A DNA stretch of 64,000 bases. Origin: Roseihalotalea indica. Lineage in GTDB: Bacteria > Bacteroidota > Bacteroidia > Cytophagales > Cyclobacteriaceae. The notes under the pieces are model-generated. The model saw only the letters and a list, made by a program, of their open reading frames with translations. It was not told the origin of the DNA and ran no database searches. Shown piece after piece: positions 9,178 to 18,800 of the stretch; the stretch's first letter is position 1, and each line of letters begins with the position of its first letter. Location of the stretch: positions 1 through 64,000 of the forward strand of contig NZ_JAINFL010000010.1 of assembly GCF_022458895.1 (NCBI RefSeq), in the 5' to 3' direction. The position numbers and the translations under genes were made by a program.

Positions 9178-10512
9178 TTAGCTTGCTACAATTTCCTGGC
9201 TCTTAGCATCAAACGTTACGCGCTTGCCGGTGTGTAATGCTTTCACAGTCATTTGATTAGCTACCGAGTGGTTATACCCAACCCGAACCGGAGCATGAGG
9301 CTCTTTTCGGCTTCGCACGCATTCCATCCAGTTACGCATGTGAGCGGATGTCATATTATCAGCCCCGGTGTTGGCGCTGGTTACTACCTGCTCGCCTTTC
9401 AGCGATTGTTCAGCTAGCATATTAGGTTCCATTCCCATGGCTGAGGCATGGCGCTCGTCTAAGCCGCCTTCTGGAGTAATCATGTTGGTATCCAGGTTTA
9501 GGGTACCGGCATTGGAATAGTAGATCTCCTTCGTTCCACCAGCAGAATTGGTGAAACGAGAAGAATAGACTACCTGAAAGCCTTTTGATGGATCATCATC
9601 CGGGCCATAGTCAAATACCGCCGTCATCGTATCCGGGTTTTCTCGTCCGTCTTTCCAGAGGTAAATACCCCCATTAGCCGCTACGCTGCGAGGATGGTCA
9701 TAACCGGAAAACCAGTGAACTGTATCAATCTGGTGAGACATCCACTGCCCAGGTATACCAGAAGAATAAGGCCAGAACAGACGATATTCTAAATATTTGC
9801 GAGGGTCCCAATCTACCTTCGGTCGGTTCATCAGGAAACGGTCCCAGTCAGTATCTTCTTTTTTGATGGAAGCGACCAGGTCAGGCAATCGCCAGCGGTC
9901 AGGCTGGTTTACGTTCCAGGTCATGTTTACCATCACAATATCGCCGAACTTTCCGGATTTGATATAATCGTTGGCTGCGTGGTAGTTCTGTCCGCTCCGT
10001 CGTTGAGAGCCGATCTGGATGATTCGATCTGATGCTTCGGCTGTTTCCTTAATTTTCCTATTATCTTCCATTGACTCGGCCAATGGCTTCTCAATATAGG
10101 CATCACAGCCATTCTCAATGGCTTCCACTCCCATCAGGGCATGCTGAAAATCAGCAGTACTAATGATCACGGCATCCACATCACTTTTTTCGTAAAGCTC
10201 ATCGTTATTACGAGCCAGGTCGAGCTTCTTAATACCTTTTTCGGCAAAGAAAGCCTTAGCCTCATCTCGCCGACGGTTCCAGATATCGGAAACCCCTACA
10301 ATCTCAAAGTTCAGTTCTTTGGAATGGCCCATGAAAGCCGGTATCAGCGACCCACGGCAACGGTTTGAAAAGCCTACAATGCCCACGCGCACGCGATCGT
10401 TGGCACCCAAAATACGCCCGTAGCTTTGGGCTGACATGGCGGCACTTAATCCAATAGCTCCCAGAGCCGATTTCTTTATAAAGTCTCGTCGGTTGTTGTT
10501 TGGTATATTCAT
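9178..10512 (-). CDS. Tat-exported Gfo/Idh/MocA family oxidoreductase
   Basis: A 444-residue NAD(P)-dependent sugar oxidoreductase. The N-terminus NNRRDFIKKSALGAIGLSAA is a twin-arginine signal, implying export folded with bound cofactor. A Rossmann domain follows (VRVGIVGFSNR at about 42-52), then the family motif EKPLAESM at about residue 141, and a C-terminal alpha/beta substrate domain. Proteins of this exported type are commonly annotated as GH109-like or inositol-2-dehydrogenase-like. Here it sits 11 bases downstream of a DUF1080 protein. Family knowledge suggests that the oxidoreductase makes a 3-keto sugar on which the DUF1080 enzyme acts. Substrate specificity is inference. Confidence 0.88.
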   Translation of the reverse strand: MNIPNNNRRDFIKKSALGAIGLSAAMSAQSYGRILGANDRVRVGIVGFSNRCRGSLIPAFMGHSKELNFEIVGVSDIWNRRRDEAKAFFAEKGIKKLDLARNNDELYEKSDVDAVIISTADFQHALMGVEAIENGCDAYIEKPLAESMEDNRKIKETAEASDRIIQIGSQRRSGQNYHAANDYIKSGKFGDIVMVNMTWNVNQPDRWRLPDLVASIKKEDTDWDRFLMNRPKVDWDPRKYLEYRLFWPYSSGIPGQWMSHQIDTVHWFSGYDHPRSVAANGGIYLWKDGRENPDTMTAVFDYGPDDDPSKGFQVVYSSRFTNSAGGTKEIYYSNAGTLNLDTNMITPEGGLDERHASAMGMEPNMLAEQSLKGEQVVTSANTGADNMTSAHMRNWMECVRSRKEPHAPVRVGYNHSVANQMTVKALHTGKRVTFDAKSQEIVAS

Positions 10513-10523
10513 AATTGTATGAT

Positions 10524-11342
10524 TTAAGAGGCGGGTAATTCCCGAACTTTAATGTTTTTAAAATAAACGCGGTTGCCGTGGTCCTGCAGTAAAATATGAC
10601 CACTATCGGCCATACCAAATTTGTCCCATTTTTTGTATTTGCTGTTTTCAACCAGGGTATTGTATTCATCGCTTCCCCGCTCAAACTCGAGCACTTTTTC
10701 ACCGTTCAGGTAATGCTCTACATGATTGCCTTGTACCACAATCCGGGCTGTATTCCATTCGCCAATTCCTTTAAAAGGTTTGCTTTTGGGTGCTCCTTTC
10801 AAGTCATAAAGGGAAGCTAGCGTGCGGGTGCCGCCGCCGTTATTACCTAATTTCGCGTCAGGGTGTCTCTCATCATCCAGCAACTGATATTCCAGACCAA
10901 TAGCCGATCCTTCGGGATTATAATCCTCAGTCACAAAATACTTGATTCCGCTATTGGCGCCTTCGGTCAGTTTAAAGTCAACCTGGAACTCGAAATTAGC
11001 ATACTCATTCTGCGTCACAATATCACCTCCATTCTCAGACTCTGCTCCATCAGATTCCATGACGATCAGTTGACCATTCTCCACGACCCAGCCTTTTTCA
11101 GGGAAGGCATCTTTGTGGGCGCCTCGCCAATGGTCCGGCGATTGGCCGTCAAAAAGCAATAGCCAGCCATCTTGTCTTTCCTGGTCCGTCAGTGTATTAT
11201 CACCGGTTTCTTCTGCGGATGCGGTCATCTCAGCCGTACTGCTTTCTTCTTCGGTAGCTTCGGCCGTTTGGTTAGACGAAGAATTACAGCCGGAGGCAGC
11301 TAAAAGTAAGGCTACTGCACTAAAAAAAAGGGTATTTCTCAT
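10524..11342 (-). CDS. DUF1080 lipoprotein (3-keto-disaccharide hydrolase family)
   Basis: A 272-residue lipoprotein; the lipobox ends at Cys19 (LAASGC). After a Ser/Thr/Glu-rich linker (about 20-50) comes one DUF1080 domain with the family signatures GWLLLFDGQSPDHWRG, ENGGDIVT and NSGIKYFV, and a closing HILLQDHG...FKNIKVREL. This concanavalin-like fold is described as a 3-keto-disaccharide or 3-keto-glucoside hydrolase working with Gfo/Idh/MocA oxidoreductases, which fits the next gene downstream. It is predicted to act in the periplasm or on the outer membrane. The catalytic assignment to this protein is by family only. Confidence 0.87.
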   Translation of the reverse strand: MRNTLFFSAVALLLAASGCNSSSNQTAEATEEESSTAEMTASAEETGDNTLTDQERQDGWLLLFDGQSPDHWRGAHKDAFPEKGWVVENGQLIVMESDGAESENGGDIVTQNEYANFEFQVDFKLTEGANSGIKYFVTEDYNPEGSAIGLEYQLLDDERHPDAKLGNNGGGTRTLASLYDLKGAPKSKPFKGIGEWNTARIVVQGNHVEHYLNGEKVLEFERGSDEYNTLVENSKYKKWDKFGMADSGHILLQDHGNRVYFKNIKVRELPAS

Positions 11343-11415
11343 AAGTAGGTAGGTTTTGTTTCAGTGTTATCTACGAGCAAATTACAGGTGAAAGGGCGCT
11401 TCCACAAGCGAAGGC

Positions 11416-12822
11416 TTAACTATTTCCTTTTTTAGGATTAAATAAAGCCTGATAGTGGTCAGACATTTCGAAGATTCCTCCCCCTCTTTGGTAAAACTCA
11501 TCGTCAAGGTTAAACACTCCATCTTTGGTCTGTACCCAGGATGCATCAGCATAGGGATGGTACGAAAGCATCTCGCTCCAGTCGCGGTAGTTTTGGTGAC
11601 CGTTGTTCTCCATCAGGCCCATGCCCGGGAATTCATCCCAAGCAGCCAGACGAGCAGCTACGTTTTTATTCCAATCAACCAAAATAGGATTAACTGTAAG
11701 ATCAGCACAAAGACAAGGGATATTCTGTTCCTGCGCTACTTTCGCCATCTTCAGGGTCATGCTTAAAGTTTTGGCAATAGGTTTAAGGGCAATGGCCTGA
11801 TAGCCCATCTCAATACGAGTGAGCACATCCTCTTCTGTATGGGCGCTCTCATCCGCCGCTACGCGCACTCCTACATCATCAACCCGGGCTTCGTTCTCCT
11901 CCGGAAAGGGTTCTTCCACTACAACAATCTGATCAAACGCTCCAATGCTACGGGCATGATCAAGCAGCTCTAGTAATGATTCCTTCTCTTCATACCGTCC
12001 GTTCATGTCAAAATAGTAAGGTATTTTGCCACTTTTGGTATGAGATGTTTCGACCTGCCCGATTACTTTATGAATTTCAGTGAGCTTAGCTTTATCTTTA
12101 TCCAGCATCTCCCGCTGTGTGCCAGGGTGCCCTAGCTTGATCTTCAAAAAAAAGTATCCTTCATCTACCAACTCCTTCATTTGCTTCACCGGAGTGGCAT
12201 ACGAAAAAGCTGGTACACTTACCACTTTATCATGCTGATGGGACAAGGCCGGACGGTAAGCTTCGGGAATTAAACTGTCGAAATCAGAGATACCATTCTC
12301 GTAAGCATATAACAGCCAGGCAGCATTGTCCACGGCAACCAGGGCATTCAGCGCAAAGGTTTTGCGTAAATCAGGGTTGTCGGTGATCTTTTTACCATAG
12401 GCATACACATCCTCCAATATAGTATCTAACAAATCGATCGGAGTATCGTAAGTCTGCCCTTTGGCCAGTTGTACGGCTTTTTCAGTCATCGCATACATCA
12501 GGGCATTCCCCCCGTTTTCGGAATGCTTGAGGAATACCTGAGCATCGGACCACAACACATTCTGGGTACCTAAACCGATGCTATGCTTCCCGGTTGGGCT
12601 CTGAAATCGGGCTACGGTTTGCCACACATTGGTCATGTACCCTCCCTTGAAGCCATAGGGGGTTGACAGAGGCTCGCGTTCAAAATTGGAGCTGACCTGT
12701 TCAAGCGTTACTCTTTTAGGTTTTGTAGGCACAGTAGTAAAAGGGGAAAAAGATAGTAAAGGTGCTATGCTGGCCGCAGCGGACGATTGCCGGAGAAACT
12801 GACGGCGGTTTAGGTGCATCAT
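11416..12822 (-). CDS. Exported enolase-superfamily (mandelate racemase/muconate lactonizing type) enzyme
   Basis: About 468 residues, taking the ATG-ATG at 12822. The frame extends to 12882, but only this start puts a twin-arginine signal (NRRQFLRQSSAAAS) at the N-terminus. The enolase-fold barrel shows FLKIKLGHP (KxK base), FDMNGRY (metal Asp), VVEEP (metal Glu) and AADES (third acidic pair), plus ALKPIAKT. The superfamily abstracts the proton alpha to a carboxylate: racemases, epimerases and sugar-acid dehydratases. An acidic sugar, aldonate or dipeptide-like substrate is therefore expected. It lies between the sulfatase and the DUF1080 gene in one direction with short gaps, so it is probably part of the same pathway. 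Exported members of this group are uncommon. Confidence 0.85.
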   Translation of the reverse strand: MMHLNRRQFLRQSSAAASIAPLLSFSPFTTVPTKPKRVTLEQVSSNFEREPLSTPYGFKGGYMTNVWQTVARFQSPTGKHSIGLGTQNVLWSDAQVFLKHSENGGNALMYAMTEKAVQLAKGQTYDTPIDLLDTILEDVYAYGKKITDNPDLRKTFALNALVAVDNAAWLLYAYENGISDFDSLIPEAYRPALSHQHDKVVSVPAFSYATPVKQMKELVDEGYFFLKIKLGHPGTQREMLDKDKAKLTEIHKVIGQVETSHTKSGKIPYYFDMNGRYEEKESLLELLDHARSIGAFDQIVVVEEPFPEENEARVDDVGVRVAADESAHTEEDVLTRIEMGYQAIALKPIAKTLSMTLKMAKVAQEQNIPCLCADLTVNPILVDWNKNVAARLAAWDEFPGMGLMENNGHQNYRDWSEMLSYHPYADASWVQTKDGVFNLDDEFYQRGGGIFEMSDHYQALFNPKKGNS

Positions 12823-12946
12823 AGATAAAAATACAAGTATCAGGGTAAGATACAAAACCCTTACCCGTGGTCCAAATTTCACATTAAAGAGGCTAAAACA
12901 AGAGATTCACCTCAATTATTTATTTAAACCTGGTCAGTGCAAGGTC

Positions 12947-14410
12947 TTAGAAAGGCCCTTCTACGTTGATCTTATCGGCACTTCGAGCACTTCCCGGCAT
13001 TTCTCCTCTCGTACCTTTGGCATCCAGAGCCTCTCCGGTGTCCCGATGGTACCAGTCCGGGGTGAGCGACTCAGGTTCGGTATCTCCGGTCTGCTGTTGC
13101 CACTGCCTTAATGTTTCCCGTAACTGCCCAACCATGGTTGTGTATTCAGGATCGTTAACCAAGTTATGCTCCTGCAAAGAATCCTGCTGACAGTTGTAGA
13201 ATTCTTCGGTAGGCCGGGGAGTCAAAAACACATCATTTTGTAATGCAGTAAGGCTGCCTTCTTCTTTTGCCGCTTTCAGGGCCAGATGCGAAGGGCTTTG
13301 ATTAGAATCAATCGGTCCGGCATTGGTTAGCTCTGGGCGGAGATTTACCAGATACAGGTAGTCCTTCGTCCGCACCATGCGCTCATAGGCTTCGTAGTCG
13401 TGCCAGTTATGCTCGGCAAATATATAGTTACGAAAAGCGGTTTCCGGCTGATCCAGCAGTTTGGCAAAGCTTCGCCCTTGTATCGTCTCCGATGATTCGG
13501 CACCTGCCAGTTCAAGCAGTGTAGGCGCGATGTCTATACTGCTGACCATACTACTACAGACCTCCCCTATCTTCTCAATACCGGAAGGCCATTGCATGAC
13601 AAACGGGGTTTTCATCCCGCTATCATACACTCGGGTTTTACTCCGAGGGAATGGTCTACCATTATCGGCCATGAAGATAATGACGGTGTTCTCAGCAATA
13701 CCCTGTTTTTCCAGCTCCTTCTGTAGTTCACCAATGTAATAATCAATGCGGCCAATCTCATTATAGTAAGAAGCCAAATCCTGTCGGGTTTCTTGGGTGT
13801 CAATCAGGGTAGCCGGAATGGTCACTTCTGTAGCCGGATCATGGGCATTCCTGAAATCATCAGCCGACCAGTCCCGGTGGGCATCGTAGGGGGCCAGCCA
13901 GAAGAAGAAGGGTTTATCTTTAGGCCGAGATTGCAACAGGCTGAGCCATTGCTCTTCTCCCCCGGCACCATTCATCGCTCGTTCTACTATCATTGTATCA
14001 TAAGCTCGTTTGGTAATTTCTCCTTCATGCCATTTACCTGCCTGAGCGGTGAAGTACCCGGCTCTCTGCAACAACTCCGGAAAAAAGCTAAGATGTTCCG
14101 GCAAAGGGGTATGCAATTCGGCTGCTCCGGTATTATGTGGGTACCTCCCACTGATAATACTGGTCCGGCTCGGACTACAGGAACTGGCCGTAAGATACAT
14201 ATTGGTAAACCGCAGCCCATTCTCAGCCATTTGATCAATATGAGGGGTCTTGATTGTGGGGTTGCCGTAACAACCAATGTCATTCCAACTGATATCATCT
14301 CCAATGATGAAGATGATATTAGGCGGCTCCGGTAATTGTTGGGTGCATCCCGTCTGGAGCACCACAACCACCATGAGCCATAAAAACCACTGATGCATGT
14401 ACTTTTTCAA
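12947..14410 (-). CDS. S1-family sulfatase lipoprotein (SGSH/heparan N-sulfatase-like)
   Basis: A 487-residue arylsulfatase-superfamily enzyme. The sulfatase signature CSPSR lies at residues 78-82, with Cys78 the formylglycine precursor; metal-ligand Asp38-Asp39 (GDDISWNDIG), the GRYPHNTG helix and MADNGRPFPRSK follow. DNGRPFPRSKTR.YDSG is typical of the N-sulfoglucosamine sulfohydrolase-like branch. The lipobox is at Cys22 (LQTGC). The start is TTG at 14410, sharing bases with the SusD stop (ATTGA); a later ATG at 14398 would lose the Lys-Lys that the signal peptide needs. It needs an FGE: one is encoded at 19771-20874. The exact sulfated substrate is unknown. Confidence 0.92.
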   Translation of the reverse strand: MKKYMHQWFLWLMVVVVLQTGCTQQLPEPPNIIFIIGDDISWNDIGCYGNPTIKTPHIDQMAENGLRFTNMYLTASSCSPSRTSIISGRYPHNTGAAELHTPLPEHLSFFPELLQRAGYFTAQAGKWHEGEITKRAYDTMIVERAMNGAGGEEQWLSLLQSRPKDKPFFFWLAPYDAHRDWSADDFRNAHDPATEVTIPATLIDTQETRQDLASYYNEIGRIDYYIGELQKELEKQGIAENTVIIFMADNGRPFPRSKTRVYDSGMKTPFVMQWPSGIEKIGEVCSSMVSSIDIAPTLLELAGAESSETIQGRSFAKLLDQPETAFRNYIFAEHNWHDYEAYERMVRTKDYLYLVNLRPELTNAGPIDSNQSPSHLALKAAKEEGSLTALQNDVFLTPRPTEEFYNCQQDSLQEHNLVNDPEYTTMVGQLRETLRQWQQQTGDTEPESLTPDWYHRDTGEALDAKGTRGEMPGSARSADKINVEGPF

Positions 14411-15864
14411 TATCCTGTATTTTGACTTAGTTGAGGATTAACGTCGATGGCCCGTAAGGGAACCGGAAATAATAACTTATTATCGTTCACATCAAACCCT
14501 TTGCCCTGCATCACCGCTACTGCCCGCCCCGTACGAACCAGGTCGAAGAACCGGTGAAACTCGAAACATAGCTCCATACGCCGTTCGTGCTCTATGGCCA
14601 AGGCTAAGGTGTTGTATTCAGCCGGATAACCGGACTCACCGTAACCGGGCAGACCAACCCGGGCTCTGACCATATTCAGATACGTAGGGTCCTCGGTAAC
14701 CTCGGCGTACATCAGCAAGATATCGGCATACCGGATGACTTCAAAGTTTTGCCCGGCATAGCGCCAGTTAGGATCGTAAAATTTCATGGTGAAGGGGTAC
14801 TCCACAAACTGATCAGTGTCCAGATTAACGTAGCCGGGATATACCGAAATGTTCTTTCGTACGGTATCCGCTGGCTCAAATTCGCTCATAATATCCTGTG
14901 TCGGAGTGTTCATACCGTTACCCCGGAAAGTTTCGTTCAATGCTGGCAGGTGAAAGGCCCAGTGAAACGGAGTATACTCTTGTTGATGCCCACTGTTGAC
15001 AGCATTTTCCCCTTTTAAGTACTGAACCTCCACCAGAGATGACTGAGAATTCTTGGTATCGGGCATAAAAATATGTTTGTAATCATCCGCATTGACCGTC
15101 CCATCGGCATTGGCATCCAGGGAGTACAGGCCGCTATTGATGATCTCCTCAAGTTCCGCCTGAGCTTTGGCCTTATCTCCCATGGTGAGGTAGGCTTTGG
15201 CTAATACGGCGGCCGCTCCGTACTTAGTCACTCGGCCTACATCACCTCCGGTATAGCTCGCTGGCAAGGTGTTTTTGGCATACATCAGGTCGCTGATAAT
15301 TTGTTGGTATACCACCTCTTCATCTTCCCGCAGGTAATTGTAGCTTTCATCTGGCGTGAGCGGTTTCAGCGGTAGCGGGATAGCTCCCCAGGCCCGAACC
15401 ATGTTAAAGAATACCAGCGAGCGGACAAAGGTGGCTTCCGCTTTGAGCCGTTCTTTAAGCACCGGGTCGGAGAACTCCACTTCCGTTTTTTCAAGCTGGT
15501 CAATAGCGTTGTTACAGATAAATATCGCATTGTAACAAGTTTCCCAGGTGTTGGAGACCTTTCCGTTGTTGGTGGAAATCCAGAAACCGGAAATTTCTTC
15601 GGCAAAAGTGGTCGAACCTCCGGTAAACTCAATGTAGGTGTTATCAGACCGCAACTCTCCGTAGATATCAGCAATGCCGCCCGCATCGTAAATTCTGCCC
15701 ATCTGCCGGTACACATCGTTGACCGCCAGAATCAGCTGGTCTTCGGTCTGGTAAAAGTTACCTTCGGTGATCTCCGTTTTTGGATAGAGATCAAGTTTCT
15801 CATCGCTACAGGCTATCATGCCTGGCAATAGCATGTATATAAATAGGTATTTAATGTTTTTCAT
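14407..15864 (-). CDS. RagB/SusD family nutrient-uptake lipoprotein
   Basis: A 485-residue outer-membrane glycan-binding lipoprotein partnered with SusC. Lipobox Cys19 (GMIAC) is followed by the SusD opening DEKLDLYPKTEITEGNFYQTEDQL. TPR-like helices run through the middle (for example AEATFVRSLVFFNMVRAWGAIPL), and the end ...RRMELCFEFHRFFDLVRTGRA...NKLLFPVPLRAIDVNP is diagnostic. Residues 250-261 (D.N.DGTVN.DD) form a Ca-binding EF-hand/dockerin-type loop, an unusual insertion. The gene lies 14 bases after susC and overlaps the sulfatase start by 4 bases, so SusC, SusD and sulfatase are coupled. Confidence 0.95.
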   Translation of the reverse strand: MKNIKYLFIYMLLPGMIACSDEKLDLYPKTEITEGNFYQTEDQLILAVNDVYRQMGRIYDAGGIADIYGELRSDNTYIEFTGGSTTFAEEISGFWISTNNGKVSNTWETCYNAIFICNNAIDQLEKTEVEFSDPVLKERLKAEATFVRSLVFFNMVRAWGAIPLPLKPLTPDESYNYLREDEEVVYQQIISDLMYAKNTLPASYTGGDVGRVTKYGAAAVLAKAYLTMGDKAKAQAELEEIINSGLYSLDANADGTVNADDYKHIFMPDTKNSQSSLVEVQYLKGENAVNSGHQQEYTPFHWAFHLPALNETFRGNGMNTPTQDIMSEFEPADTVRKNISVYPGYVNLDTDQFVEYPFTMKFYDPNWRYAGQNFEVIRYADILLMYAEVTEDPTYLNMVRARVGLPGYGESGYPAEYNTLALAIEHERRMELCFEFHRFFDLVRTGRAVAVMQGKGFDVNDNKLLFPVPLRAIDVNPQLSQNTGY

Positions 15865-15878
15865 GATATGGGTTGTGA

Positions 15879-18800
15879 TTAGAAGCCTACATTTATCCCC
15901 AGAGAATACACTTTTGCCGTTGGGTAAGGCGAATGGGTAACTCCCCGTCGCCAGGATTCCGTGGCATTCCCATTGTAGTTCTCCGGATCAAAGATGGGCG
16001 CATTCTTGGAAGTGAACAGGTTTAACCCGTTGAAATAAACTCTCAACGAGCCCAGCTTAATCCGCTCCAGCAGATTAGGGGAAAAAGTATAGCCAAAAGT
16101 CAAACTTTTGAGCCGGAAGTACGAGCCGTCCACAATCCAGTAGCTGGAGGCAGTCTTTTCCAGCCCATCCAGATCTACCGTCAGCTTATAGTGATAACCA
16201 TCTCCGGGTTCTTCTTCGGAGCGCCAGCGGTTGACAACCTCCTTATAGTAGTTACGCCCCTCGTGGTAGAGCATAGACCGGTGAATATTGTTGTCGTATA
16301 CTTCATTACCCTGTACGCCCTGGAACAGAAAGCTGAGGTCAAAGCCTTTGTAGCTGAAGTTATTGGTCATGCCCCAAGTAAAATCCGGGGCAAAGTTTCC
16401 GATCACGGTGCGGTCATCCGAGTTTAGCACTCCGTCGCCGTTGATATCAGCATAGCGACCATCACCGGGAGTGGCTGATTCATAGTGGGCCGGGTCAGCA
16501 TCGATCTCTGCCTGGTTCATGTATACCCCATCGTACTGGTAGCCGTAGAAGTTGAACACGGGTTCTCCTACCTTATTAATGGATTCCATCCCAAAACCGG
16601 GGGAATAAATCATGGGAGCGTCGTCTTCTCCCAGGGCCACTACTTTGTTCCGGTTGCGCGAATAGTTCAGTTGGGTAGACCATTTCAGGTTACCGGTAAG
16701 GTTGTAGGATGTCAGGTTGAGTTCAAGTCCCTTGTTTTCCAGTTCACCAATGTTTTTAAATACATTGGTAAAGCCAGTCACCGAAGGGACGGGAACATCC
16801 AGTAGCAAACCATCGGAGCGGGACACGTAATAATCGCTTTCCAGCATCACCCGGTTGTTCAACACCCCAATGTCCAGCCCCAGATTTAGCTGTTGGGTTC
16901 GCTCCCACTCCAGGTCAGGATTGGTAAAGCCGGAAGGGTAGTATGTAGCTCCTAAGTTATTGCCTAAAGCGAACCGTCCCTGCGACATTGCCCCGATCCA
17001 GCGGTAGTCAGCAAACTGGTCATTACCGGTAAATCCGTAGCTGGCACGGAGTTTTAGGTTGCTTATCTGCTCTAAACCACTCATGAAGGCTTCATCTGAT
17101 ATAATCCAGCCGAGTGAAAGCGAAGGGAACAGGCCCCATTTGTTATTGGGACCGAAGCGAGAGGAGCCATCCCGACGGATGCTGGCTGATAACAGATATT
17201 TACCTTCGTAATTATAGGTAAGACGGGAAAAGTAAGACATCAGCACCCTTTCCGTAGCATTATCAGTGGCCTGAAATACGTTCTGCCCTCCGCTGAGATA
17301 ATGGATAACATCATTATTGTACCCTCTGCGCTGAGCGTTGGCACCATAGAAATCCTCCTTATAATACTCATACCCTAACAATGCTGAAAACTGATGGCCA
17401 CCAAAGCTCCTATCATAGGTCAGCAGGTTTTGTAGGTTGTAGTTGATGGTTCGGTCCTGCCCTACGATCATGGCTCCTTCGGTGATATAATTGGGCCCCA
17501 TATTATGGTCGATGGCCTGATAATCGGTATCATCTATTCGGCGGTAAAAGTAGTTCAGGGTTGATTTGAAGATTAAGCCGGGCAACAGGTCTACCTGTCC
17601 GTAGATATTGCCTAAGCTATTGAACCTGCGGTGCTGAATATCATCGGTGATGCGGTAGAGCGGATGCCCATTCTTGGCGCGGAAAAGGATGGCATCGTAG
17701 TTCTCAAAGCCCGGAGTAGTAGTTGGATCGCCCAGATAATCATTCTTTCCGTATACCGGATAGATGGATGGATACTGCACGGCCCATTCTACGATCCGGT
17801 TATAAGGTTCATCTTCATGATCGTAGACCACATTGAGCATACCTCCCAGTCGGAACCAGTCGTTTACCTTAGCAGAGGTCTTAAAATTAAAGGAATACTT
17901 TTCATAATCGGAGTTAACCACAATGCCCCGCTGCTTGACATACCCACCGGAGAGCATATAAGTCATGTTATCGTTGCCGCCCGCTACATTCAGGTCAATT
18001 TTCTGGAGGGGTGCCACGCGGAAAACCACATCCTGCCAGTCGGTATCGGTTAACGTTTCGGGGTTCTCCAGTTCTTCGGGCCACATATACTTATAATGCC
18101 CGCGGGCTTCAAGGGTATTGGGCGCATTCGGGTCTCCCCCCGTGTCGATCCAGCCATTCTGGGCGGCATCAATGGATGCCTGAGCGTATTCAGCCGCATT
18201 CATTACCTCAATACGGTCAATTTCCTCCTGCACACCATATGAATAGTTAATGGTGAACTTTGCTTTTCCGGATTGACCACTTTTGGTGGTCACCAGCACA
18301 ACTCCGTTAGCTCCCCGCGAACCATAGATTGCGGCAGAGGAAGCATCTTTCAGCACCTCAATGGATTCAATATCCGATGGATTAATAAGGTTAAGGTCGT
18401 AGTTAGGCAGGGGTACTCCGTCAATGACTATGAGGGGTGAGCTGTTGGCCGAGATAGAATTGATACCCCTGATCTGAATTGACGAGGATGTACCGGGACG
18501 TCCATTGCTATTGATAACCTGTACTCCCGGTACTTTGCCGTACATAGCCTGACCAAACTCAACCATGGGACGGCTTTGCAACTCTCGATCCATCTTCACG
18601 GAGCCTACCGCCCCGGTCAGGTGGCTTTTTTGCTGCGTACCGTAGCCGACCACCACCACTTCTTCCAGCGATTGCACATCAGGGCTCATCGTCACATCAA
18701 TGATGCTACGCCCACCGATGGCTATTTCCTGAGTAACATAGCCGATGGATGAAAAAACCAGGGTTTCGGCATCATCTGCCATGGTAATACTATAGCTCCC

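Noticed and set aside
10304..10702. 132-residue minus-strand frame
   Set aside because: Overlaps the ends of the oxidoreductase and the DUF1080 gene in another frame; no family features.
13793..14335. 180-residue plus-strand frame
   Set aside because: Lies wholly antisense to the sulfatase, whose motifs are intact; composition is not protein-like.
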